Assembly: GCA_949935685.1 (NCBI GenBank)
Contig: CATLGN010000023.1
Coordinates: 1 to 12,654, forward strand
Origin: an uncultured Lachnospiraceae bacterium
GTDB taxonomy: Bacteria; Bacillota; Clostridia; Lachnospirales; Lachnospiraceae
Direction of reading: 5' to 3'
DNA length: 12,654 bases
Below, in pieces: positions 7,099 through 12,654 of this stretch (position 1 is its first letter; each line of letters starts with the position of its first letter). Both the position numbers and the translations under genes were made by a program. The notes under the pieces are model-generated. The model ran no database searches, was not told the DNA's origin, and saw only the letters and a program-made list of their open reading frames with translations.

Positions 7099-8097
7099 TT
7101 ATTTCAATCCACTCTTATCCGATTTTCTGACCGCACTGCTCACGGCACGGGGCGGTGGGGTCACATCCTTTTTCTGGGATGTGATCTTCTTCACAGTTTT
7201 GGATGGCTTCGCCACCGCTATTTTGGGAACCGCCTTCACATAGTAATAGTATTCATCATCCTCGAACTGCACATGCTCCGTTCGGGAATAATCCACATTA
7301 AAAATAAAAAACTGCAGGAATTTGACAATCGCCACGGAAATTGCCGCACCAATAATATTGGGAAGAATCGAGATATTCGTCTCCAGCATCAAATCACCTA
7401 CTAAAAGTGCGGCAATCGACATCAACGCCCCAACCGCAATGGCAATCGTCCACGCATGATTGATGCTGAGCCGACGTATCAGATAAACAACAAGCACGGT
7501 AATCGCAAACGCAAATACCATTACAAGCACTGTTTTATTGTTCATCAGACCGTCCACCACGTATCGGTACTTCTGCATCGCACTCTCCGCATCCATTGAG
7601 TTCAGCGTGCTCACGCTGTCCGAAATATATTCCAGAACACCGTACACAATAACGCCGCATCCAACGGATACCGCAGAGGCCGGCGTTCCAGTCAGCCCCG
7701 CCGCCAGCGGCATGACAAACGGAATATTCAGATGACAGCAAATCGGTGTCAGCAGCACCATTACCGTATCTTTTGATGAAAATCTGAAATACATCAGAAA
7801 CATCACAAGAAAAAGTGCAAGCACAACGATTGCACATTCCAGCGAAAATGCATAAAGATGCAGCAAAATAAACAATGCTGCAAGCAGCACCATAAAGTTC
7901 ATTGGTAAGAAAGAGCTTAAAAGAGCGGCTACCAGAACGATCGTCATACTGTTCAGCCTGCTCATGTACCCCAGTTTCCTGTTGATCAGAATCAACGTGA
8001 TAAGGGACAAAAGGAATTTCTCGACCGGTGTGATATAAATTTCATATTTCCCGTAAATCCCCTTCAGATACTCTTTCAGGACTAATAAATTTGTCAT
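7099..8097 (-). CDS. Uncharacterised polytopic membrane protein of the cdaA operon
   Basis: I do not recognise a named family. The 332 residues contain about eight to ten hydrophobic segments between about 27 and 266. A glycine/proline-rich stretch, PLAAGLTGTPASAVSVGCG (130-148), occurs within them. A cytoplasmic-looking tail of about 65 residues follows. The tail opens with an acidic/tyrosine block, FEDDEYYYYVKAVPKI (278-293), and then becomes strongly basic and proline-containing (KPSKTVKK, PPPRAV, KSDKSGLK). The start has an AAAGGAAAG site. The gene follows the small membrane-protein gene by 25 bases and ends 2 bases before cdaA, so it is in the same operon and probably coupled to cdaA. 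That position suggests a role with the cyclic di-AMP module, for example as a CdaA partner, transporter or envelope factor; this is inference. No transporter ATPase or sensor domain is visible. Confidence 0.9.
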   Translation of the reverse strand: MTNLLVLKEYLKGIYGKYEIYITPVEKFLLSLITLILINRKLGYMSRLNSMTIVLVAALLSSFLPMNFMVLLAALFILLHLYAFSLECAIVVLALFLVMFLMYFRFSSKDTVMVLLTPICCHLNIPFVMPLAAGLTGTPASAVSVGCGVIVYGVLEYISDSVSTLNSMDAESAMQKYRYVVDGLMNNKTVLVMVFAFAITVLVVYLIRRLSINHAWTIAIAVGALMSIAALLVGDLMLETNISILPNIIGAAISVAIVKFLQFFIFNVDYSRTEHVQFEDDEYYYYVKAVPKIAVAKPSKTVKKITSQKKDVTPPPRAVSSAVRKSDKSGLK

Positions 8098-8122
8098 AAA
8101 TCTTTCCTTTCAGAAATTTCTC

Positions 8123-8518
8123 CTATCGCCTGTCTTCTTCATACAGTTCGGATAATTCCTGCAGATGGGAGTAATATTTCTTCAAGCTTTTCTTCGCCCG
8201 ATTATAACGGTAGGAATATACGAGATAGCAGATAAACGTATAACTCCCGGTAAATATAACGTAGGCAAGCAGAAGTCTCCTGCCTGCTTCCAGCAGATCG
8301 ACCTGGTAAATTTCTTTCATTACGGTTTCAAAATGATAAAACCCAATGATCCCCAGAACAATCGCAAACGTAAGGGTGGCGCTGATTACGGTTTTCATAA
8401 TCTGAAGGCTGATATAGTCGCTTCGGAAATAATTGCCGATTGCCATATTCTGCTTTCCCTCATGTTCTTCATAGGAAGCCATCTTTGTCATCAGTATAAT
8501 CCGTTCTTCATTCAGCAT
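8123..8518 (-). CDS. Small two-helix membrane protein, first gene of the cdaA operon
   Basis: No family recognised. The 131 residues have a polar N-terminus (about 1-42), two hydrophobic helices (about 44-62, VISATLTFAIVLGIIGF, and 82-102, LLLAYVIFTGSYTFICYLV), a loop between them, and a basic then acidic C-terminal helix (about 103-131) with possible coiled-coil character (KKSLKKYYSHLQELSELYEEDRR). By the positive-inside rule both ends are probably cytoplasmic. The start is well supported by GGAGG (8526-8530) seven bases upstream of the ATG. It is the first gene after the promoter at 8611-8639 and is followed after 25 bases by the polytopic membrane-protein gene and then cdaA. It is real by ribosome-binding site, spacing and composition. 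Function unknown; association with the CdaA complex is a guess from context. Confidence 0.88.
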   Translation of the reverse strand: MLNEERIILMTKMASYEEHEGKQNMAIGNYFRSDYISLQIMKTVISATLTFAIVLGIIGFYHFETVMKEIYQVDLLEAGRRLLLAYVIFTGSYTFICYLVYSYRYNRAKKSLKKYYSHLQELSELYEEDRR

Positions 8519-8604
8519 ATCCCCGCCTCCTGTATATCCCCCGCGGAGCGGAAATTACTGTTTCACAGTCCGTTCGCACACGGCGAATCGCATAAATGCA
8601 ATTC
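8519..8604 (-). promoter_or_regulatory. Structured 5' leader of the cdaA operon
   Basis: The roughly 86-base leader between the promoter and the first ATG holds several small inverted repeats on the minus strand. These are TTCGC/GCGAA around 5 bases, ACTGT-GAA-ACAGT, and CCGC-TCC-GCGG. The first competes with an overlapping CCGT/ACGG pairing. GGGGATAT occurs twice (8517-8524 and 8534-8541), flanking the Shine-Dalgarno. It is too short, and lacks the motifs I know, for the ydaO cyclic di-AMP riboswitch. A regulatory role is only suggested. Confidence 0.35.
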
Positions 8605-8610
8605 TTCTTT

Positions 8611-8639
8611 ATCATAGCACAAATATCGTTTCCTGTAAA
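8611..8639 (-). promoter_or_regulatory. Sigma-A-type promoter for the cdaA operon
   Basis: On the minus strand TTTACA (8639-8634) and TATGAT (8616-8611) are separated by exactly 17 bases, each one base off consensus. The promoter begins right at the yvyF stop codon (8643-8641) and lies about 95 bases before the first ATG of the operon. No hairpin terminator separates it from yvyF. Confidence 0.75.
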
Positions 8640-8640
8640 A

Positions 8641-9051
8641 TCAATGATCAAGAAAGCGCATTCTCGGATTATCCTTTGGATCTTTTCTGGGCTCCGGACG
8701 GGGCGCTTTCGGTTTTGCTATGGAATTCTTCAGCATATTGGTCATATTCGCCTTACATTTCTCACAAAACCGCCCGGTTTTGATTGTAGCGCCACAGTTT
8801 TCACAGTTAATTCCAACCGGGGAATCATCGGCAAATACCAGCCGTTCTTCCCGAATCCACTGATGGATCTGATTGGTTTCCACCCCACAGACTTCAGAAA
8901 TTTCAGGAATGCTGGCGCCTTTGTTTTCCCTGATATATTCCTTCACTTCCTGAAATTTTTCTTCTATCTTTTCCCGACAACTGGGACAGATGTGTGGGCC
9001 TACCACATAATTGAATATTCTTCCGCATTTTCTGCAATTACGTACTTCCAT
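8641..9051 (-). CDS. yvyF: YvyF-type flagellar operon protein (TIGR03826-like)
   Basis: A 136-residue cytoplasmic protein. It has two four-cysteine zinc-ribbon-like modules (Cys6, 9, 22, 25 and Cys83, 86, 96, 99) around a helix-turn-helix-like middle (about 36-72, VKEYIRENKGASIPEISEVCGVETNQIHQWIREERL). A basic, proline-rich tail follows. This arrangement, and the opening VRNCRKCGRIFNYV, match the YvyF family. That family sits between comFC and the flgM region in Bacillus and is thought to act in flagellar gene expression. Here it directly follows comF (19 bases) but no flgM or flgK follows. The frame extends to 9108 inside comF, but GGGAGG eight bases before the ATG at 9051 fixes the start. 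It ends at the promoter of the next operon. Family call firm; exact role unclear. Confidence 0.9.
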   Translation of the reverse strand: MEVRNCRKCGRIFNYVVGPHICPSCREKIEEKFQEVKEYIRENKGASIPEISEVCGVETNQIHQWIREERLVFADDSPVGINCENCGATIKTGRFCEKCKANMTNMLKNSIAKPKAPRPEPRKDPKDNPRMRFLDH

Positions 9052-9059
9052 GTACAACA

Positions 9060-9065
9060 CCTCCC
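9060..9065 (-). promoter_or_regulatory. yvyF Shine-Dalgarno (GGGAGG), sets the start
   Basis: GGGAGG on the minus strand is 8 bases before the ATG at 9051-9049 and just after the comF stop (9073-9071). It excludes the longer start inside comF. Confidence 0.88.
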
Positions 9066-9070
9066 GGTTT

Positions 9071-9763
9071 TTATCCCTTGCCAATGGCCAGAGTAATAAA
9101 ATAAACATGCCTGATGCCGGCCTCCTGCAAAACTGCCGTTATGGCGTCCACAGTACTGCCAGTCGTATATATATCATCTATAATTATAATTGTATTTAAT
9201 TTTACAACATTTTTACTTATTTTAAAAGCCCTTTTCAAATTATTTTGCCGCATCTGTCTGCTCAAAAGTTTCTGGGGAACCGTCTTTCTGACACGCCGTA
9301 TCAGATGATTCTCCACAGGGATTCCCAATTCCCGGCCAAGCGCTTCCGCCAGTGCCGCCGCCTGGTTAAATCCCCGAACCGCCTGCCGTGTCCTGTGCAA
9401 CGGCACCGGAACCAGCGCATCCGGCCGCCAGCGCCTGATCGTATCCCCCAGGTGCCGCGCCATCTCTCTCCCGTAAAATCGGGCATATTCTTTCCGGCCC
9501 TGATATTTATACCGATAAATGGACTTTCTGACGGCCGGATATGGATATAACGCCCGTCCTTCCCGGAATTGATGCGCGCGCTCCCTGCAATCGCCGCAGT
9601 ATTCATCCCGGTCGTCCAAAAGCGGTTTGCCGCACTTCCTGCAGAACGGGCTCCGTATTGCTTCCAGACTGTCCGCACATTGCGGACAGATAATCTCTCC
9701 CAAAGGCTGTACGCCGTCGCACACCGGACACCGCCCGGGAAAAAGCAGTTCCAAAATTATCAT
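9071..9763 (-). CDS. comF: ComF family phosphoribosyltransferase-like protein
   Basis: A 230-residue cytoplasmic protein with zinc-binding cysteine pairs at its N-terminus (Cys12/15, 26/29, 41/44, 56/59) and a C-terminal PRTase fold. The fold carries the PRPP-loop motif IIIIDDIYTTGST at 192-204 and the family signature VPVPLHRTRQAVRGFNQ at 118-134. ComFC/GntX proteins are linked to DNA uptake in competent bacteria, but the reaction is not established. It starts 3 bases after the recD2 stop, with a weak GAGAGATG upstream, so translation is probably coupled to recD2. It is followed 19 bases later by yvyF, the same comF-yvyF order as in Bacillus, but comFA is absent. The 3' third, encoding the residues before and in the PRPP loop, is markedly AT-rich (9 G/C in 60 bases at 9181-9240) compared with the rest of the gene. 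Confidence 0.94.
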   Translation of the reverse strand: MIILELLFPGRCPVCDGVQPLGEIICPQCADSLEAIRSPFCRKCGKPLLDDRDEYCGDCRERAHQFREGRALYPYPAVRKSIYRYKYQGRKEYARFYGREMARHLGDTIRRWRPDALVPVPLHRTRQAVRGFNQAAALAEALGRELGIPVENHLIRRVRKTVPQKLLSRQMRQNNLKRAFKISKNVVKLNTIIIIDDIYTTGSTVDAITAVLQEAGIRHVYFITLAIGKG

Positions 9764-9766
9764 AAT

Positions 9767-12016
9767 TTACATTTTTTCATCTCTCATCACTTCACCGATT
9801 CTGTCCACCAGACCGCTATAGCGTTTCTGTTCCTGTTCATTCATAATCATTGTCCGCACCGTCTCGCTGCTCCCCAGTATGGTGACACAATCCCTGGCTC
9901 TTGTCACTCCGGTATAGAGCAGATTGCGGTTCATGAGCATCTTCGGCCCGCCCAAAAGCGGCATAATAACCGCAGGATACTCACTGCCCTGCGACTTGTG
10001 AATGGTAATAGCATATGCCAGTTCCAGCTCATCCAGACCGGCAAACGGATATGTCACCTGCCTTTTTTCATCATATTCCACTGTCAGTGTTCCGGCAAAC
10101 GGATTGATTTCGAGAATCACCCCCATGTCCCCGTTAAAAATCCCCGTCCCTTTCTCCACCGGAATATGAAATCTGCTCATCACCTCCCATTCGAGCTGAT
10201 AATTATTTTTAATCTGCATGACTTTGTCTCCCTCCCGAAAAAGATTGTCGCCATGCAAATACTCCTTCTTCTGCTCCGACGGCGGATTCATATACTGCTG
10301 TAAAATCCGGTTCAGCGTCTCCACTCCCAGGCTCCCCTTCCGCATCGGCGTCAGGACCTGAATATCAAAGGCTCTGGCATGCACATACCGGGGAAGCATG
10401 TCCGTAATCAATTGTACCATATGCTTATAAATCACATTGCTGTTGCTGCGTTCCAGAAAGAAGAAATCCCGACTCTTATTGTCCATGCAGATCTGTTCCC
10501 CTCTGTGAATCCGATGGGCATTGACAACAATATCGCTTTCTCCCGCCTGACGAAAAATTTTCCGTAACATTACCACGGAAAACTTCCCGCTGTCTATCAG
10601 ATCTTTCAAAACCTGTCCCGGCCCCACACTGGGAAGCTGATTGACATCCCCCACCATAATCAGCCTTGTACCGACTGCAACGGCGCGTAAAAGCGACTGA
10701 AACAGATGAATATCTACCATCGACATCTCGTCAATAATCAGTACATCCGTCTCAAGCGGATTCTCCTCGTTTCTCTCAAAGGATACTTTTTTTCCATCCT
10801 CTTTTGCCAGTCCATTTAATTCTAGCAGACGGTGTATGGTCTTCGCCTCATATCCCGTCGCCTCAGTCATACGTTTAGCGGCTCTTCCGGTCGGCGCCGC
10901 CAGCAGAATATCCATTCCCTCACGTTCAAAATAATGAATAATCGTATTGATCGTCGTCGTCTTCCCCGTCCCCGGTCCGCCCGAAAGAATCAAGAGACCG
11001 CATTTTATGCTTTCCAACACCGCTTTCCGCTGCAATTCGTCCAGCGCAATCTGCAGTTCTTTTTCCAGAGAACCAATCTTTTCCAGCAGCACCGCTTCAT
11101 CCGCGGGAACAAATGTCCCGCTCTCCTCCAGCGAAACATTCAGATCATGCAGCATTCTGGCACAGTTCAGCTCCGCATAGTAGTTGGACATTCCATATAC
11201 AATCTGTCTGCCGTCTTTCTCTTTCAGCACCACCTTCTTATCCATCATCAGATTGGCAATCTGCGGTTGAATCTGTTCCTGCGTTAAATGCAATACTTCC
11301 GCTGCCTGTTCCAACAGAATGTCCACCGGCAGATACAGGTTCCCGTCCCCCTGCGCCTGTGTGAGCACATAGAGAATGCCGCTGCGAATGCGATAATCCG
11401 AATCGACATGAATGCCAGCCTTTTCCGCAATTTCGTCTGCCGTCCGAAACCCGACCCCCGCAATATCTTCGGCCAGCAGATAGGGATTTTTCTGCATCAC
11501 GCCGTAAAGCCGCATGCCGTATGTCTGATAAATCTTTCCCGCGAGCGTATTGGAAATTCCGTATTGCTGCAAAAACAGCATAGCCTCCCGCATGCCTCTT
11601 TTTTCTTCCATCTGTGCGGAAATCTCGCGGGCGATGCGTTCACTGATGCCCTTGACCTCTGCCAGACGTTCCGGTTCCTCCTCCATAATACGGAATGTAT
11701 CTTCCCCGAACTTTTTGACAATCCTTGCCGCCAGCGCCTCGCCGATTCCTTTGATCACACCGGAGCTCAGATAACGCCGTATGCTGACAACGTCTTCCAT
11801 CGTCAGCACCCGGCAGGACTCTGCTTTGAACTGCGTCCCATAAAGTGCATGCTCCGTAAATTCTCCGGTCATCTCGACGCTTTCCCCTTTGTCAAGTCCC
11901 CGGAACATTCCCACGCACGTAATCTCTTCTTCGTCACAGACAAGGTTCATAACCGTATAGCCGTTTTCCGCATTCTGATAAATAATATGTTCCACATAGC
12001 CCTTCAGTGTTTCCAT
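9767..12016 (-). CDS. recD2: RecD2-type SF1B DNA helicase (RecD/TraA family)
   Basis: A 749-residue 5'-3' DNA helicase of the RecBC-independent RecD2 (YrrC) group, implicated in repair and replication-fork maintenance. It has an N-terminal OB-like region, helix-hairpin-helix segments (about 80-132, with SSGVIKGIG and LAEVKGISERIA), and a two-lobed motor. The motor has Walker A GGPGTGKTT at 346-354, Walker B LIIDEMSM at 426-433, GDVNQLPSVGPG at 456-467, and the late motifs AITIHKSQGSE (669-679) and LYTGVTRARDC (700-710). Length is usual for the family. The start at 12016 has GAGG eight bases upstream. The gene is preceded closely by a hairpin at 12042-12065, leaving only about 25 bases for its own promoter. 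It runs into comF with a 3-base gap. RecBCD RecD is excluded by the long N-terminal extension. Confidence 0.96.
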   Translation of the reverse strand: METLKGYVEHIIYQNAENGYTVMNLVCDEEEITCVGMFRGLDKGESVEMTGEFTEHALYGTQFKAESCRVLTMEDVVSIRRYLSSGVIKGIGEALAARIVKKFGEDTFRIMEEEPERLAEVKGISERIAREISAQMEEKRGMREAMLFLQQYGISNTLAGKIYQTYGMRLYGVMQKNPYLLAEDIAGVGFRTADEIAEKAGIHVDSDYRIRSGILYVLTQAQGDGNLYLPVDILLEQAAEVLHLTQEQIQPQIANLMMDKKVVLKEKDGRQIVYGMSNYYAELNCARMLHDLNVSLEESGTFVPADEAVLLEKIGSLEKELQIALDELQRKAVLESIKCGLLILSGGPGTGKTTTINTIIHYFEREGMDILLAAPTGRAAKRMTEATGYEAKTIHRLLELNGLAKEDGKKVSFERNEENPLETDVLIIDEMSMVDIHLFQSLLRAVAVGTRLIMVGDVNQLPSVGPGQVLKDLIDSGKFSVVMLRKIFRQAGESDIVVNAHRIHRGEQICMDNKSRDFFFLERSNSNVIYKHMVQLITDMLPRYVHARAFDIQVLTPMRKGSLGVETLNRILQQYMNPPSEQKKEYLHGDNLFREGDKVMQIKNNYQLEWEVMSRFHIPVEKGTGIFNGDMGVILEINPFAGTLTVEYDEKRQVTYPFAGLDELELAYAITIHKSQGSEYPAVIMPLLGGPKMLMNRNLLYTGVTRARDCVTILGSSETVRTMIMNEQEQKRYSGLVDRIGEVMRDEKM

Positions 12017-12041
12017 GTCTCTGTCCTCAAAACCGCAAACA

Positions 12042-12065
12042 GGGGCTGCTTGAAAAAGCAGCCCC
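12042..12065 (-). terminator. Hairpin after flgJ, likely (possibly leaky) terminator
   Basis: Perfect 10-bp stem, GGGGCTGCTT (12042-12051) with AAGCAGCCCC (12056-12065), around a 4-base loop. On the minus strand it is followed by TGTTTGCGGTTTTG, a poor T-tract interrupted by GCGG. It lies 19 bases after the flgJ stop and 25 bases before the recD2 ATG. It probably ends the flagellar transcript, but some read-through into recD2 is plausible. Confidence 0.6.
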
Positions 12066-12084
12066 CACGGCTTTTCTGTCTTTT

Positions 12085-12438
12085 TTACGTATAATTGATC
12101 TTCATCTGTTCATACAACATCTGCGCCAGACCAAGCCCGCCGCTCTCTGTGGACATCGATGCGATCTCCTGCACCATATTGTCCTTATAATAGTCAACCA
12201 TAGTTCCGGTCGCCTTAAAACTGTATTCCGTATCCGGGACAGTCTTCATCATCTCTTTGAACATCTGTTCCACAAAATACGACTCAAACTGCTTACAGGC
12301 ATCCATAAGCTGTTCGTCTTCGGTGCCTTTATTCTTTTCCTCCCAGTCTGCCTTCAGTTTTTCCAACCGTTCGTCATTGGCATATGTCTGCCTGTAGTCG
12401 GTATAAATGGAACTGAGTCCGTTTAAATCTATTGCCAT
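12085..12438 (-). CDS. flgJ: FlgJ-like flagellar rod-binding protein (rod-binding domain only)
   Basis: A 117-residue protein resembling the N-terminal rod-binding domain of FlgJ, which helps assemble the flagellar rod. Residues about 44-95 carry the signature: a helix with CKQFESYFVEQMFKEMMKTV, then MVDYYKDNMVQEIASM. The C-terminal SESGGLGLAQMLYEQM stretch is typical of these proteins. There is no muramidase domain, as is usual in Firmicutes. No signal peptide is visible, and none is expected. The start is well fixed by GGAGGGAGGGAG (12445-12456), six bases from the ATG. No other rod gene is in the window; flgF, flgG and others would be expected beyond the right edge, upstream in transcription. 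The gene is followed by a hairpin at 12042-12065 and then recD2. Confidence 0.92.
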   Translation of the reverse strand: MAIDLNGLSSIYTDYRQTYANDERLEKLKADWEEKNKGTEDEQLMDACKQFESYFVEQMFKEMMKTVPDTEYSFKATGTMVDYYKDNMVQEIASMSTESGGLGLAQMLYEQMKINYT

Positions 12439-12444
12439 CTATGG

Positions 12445-12456
12445 CTCCCTCCCTCC
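12445..12456 (-). promoter_or_regulatory. Extended Shine-Dalgarno of flgJ
   Basis: GGAGGGAGGGAG on the minus strand, 6 bases before the flgJ ATG, offers overlapping ribosome-binding registers. Its distal end touches the edge of the repeat copy that starts at 12456. Confidence 0.8.
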
Positions 12457-12654
12457 GGTCAGTCTATATTTGCTCCGCGCATGCCCCATATTTCACACAC
12501 GCCCCATATTCGCCATGCTCAGCTCGGTAATCTCCGATTTCCTCGCTGCGGGCTGCGCCCTATGCAGACACCGGCTCACAGACCTGACCGCATACGGTCA
12601 GTCTGTTATCCGCTTTGCACTTGCCCTGCTTTTCACACACGCCCCATATTCGCC
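12456..12654. repeat. Imperfect tandem repeat, about 140-base period, upstream of flgJ
   Basis: Bases 12456-12514 and 12595-12654 align over their full length: an identical 10-mer CGGTCAGTCT at the left, a diverged middle (14 of 25 matches), and an identical 24-mer at the right (12491-12514 and 12631-12654). That is 48 matches in 59 aligned positions with one gap. The second copy reaches the window edge and may continue. GCCCCATATT also occurs a third time at 12483. The whole 12439-12654 stretch shows no convincing gene; short frames are broken by stops. A 3' end of an upstream gene entering at the right edge cannot be excluded. Confidence 0.8.
12579..12605. repeat. Hairpin-forming inverted repeat inside the flgJ-upstream repeat
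   Basis: CAGAC-(C)-TGACCG (12579-12590) pairs with CGGTCA-GTCTG (12595-12605) around a CATA loop: 11 bp with one bulged base. No T-run follows on either strand, so it is not a standard terminator. Its right arm is the start of the second repeat copy. Confidence 0.7.

Noticed and set aside
8519..8640. A cyclic di-AMP (ydaO-type) riboswitch ahead of the cdaA operon
   Set aside because: The leader is only about 86 bases and I do not see the paired pseudosymmetric core of that riboswitch.
9052..9108. Longer yvyF N-terminus overlapping comF
   Set aside because: The extra residues do not fit the family start, and GGGAGG sits eight bases before the ATG at 9051.
11288..12094. A 268-codon plus-strand open frame opposite recD2
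   Set aside because: Antisense to the conserved recD2 N-terminal region; residue composition is that of a shadow frame.
12439..12654. A CRISPR array or short coding genes in the flgJ-upstream region
   Set aside because: The repeat has a period near 140 bases with only two visible copies, unlike CRISPR spacing, and the minus-strand frames (for example one ending in ACAEQI) lack starts with ribosome-binding sites.

Overview
The window looks like the chromosome of a flagellated, Gram-positive member of the Clostridia, most likely Lachnospiraceae. The clues are the cdaA-cdaR-glmM cluster, a yvyF-type flagellar regulator next to comF, a muramidase-less FlgJ, a long 'type 2' LeuA, a solo HPr, and strong GGGAGG ribosome-binding sites. 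The taxonomic call is inference from gene content. Nothing suggests a phage, an insertion sequence or a CRISPR array. This is mostly a housekeeping region with some poorly characterised genes.

Layout from left to right. The 3' end of a plus-strand UDP-glucuronate decarboxylase gene (1-440) converges on rfbD. A long hairpin (about 452-540) separates them and could terminate both. Everything else is on the minus strand, so it is read from high to low coordinates. In transcription order, a 216-base non-coding stretch with an imperfect tandem repeat (12439-12654) leads into flgJ (rod-binding domain only), followed by a hairpin. Next is the tight set recD2-comF-yvyF, with gaps of 3 and 19 bases. 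A good sigma-A-type promoter at 8611-8639 then starts a five-gene operon: a small two-helix membrane protein, a polytopic membrane protein, cdaA, cdaR and glmM. A second candidate promoter (3531-3559) drives ptsH (HPr), which ends in a clear intrinsic terminator. Finally come leuA and rfbD, whose junction shares a stop codon and a Shine-Dalgarno sequence.

How the genes work together. CdaA makes cyclic di-AMP, CdaR is its membrane-anchored extracytoplasmic partner, and GlmM makes glucosamine-1-phosphate for peptidoglycan and is known in other Firmicutes to restrain CdaA. The two unknown membrane proteins ahead of cdaA are therefore the best candidates here for new biology: they may be extra partners of this cell-wall and osmotic-signalling module. 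HPr links to sugar uptake and catabolite control. LeuA, RfbD and the decarboxylase serve leucine and nucleotide-sugar synthesis. FlgJ and YvyF belong to flagellar assembly; RecD2 and ComF to DNA metabolism.

Three starts were moved downstream of the longest open frame because a GGGAGG site sits at proper spacing before an internal ATG (leuA 3104, ptsH 3467, yvyF 9051). Annotations rest on reading motifs by eye; no database search was possible.
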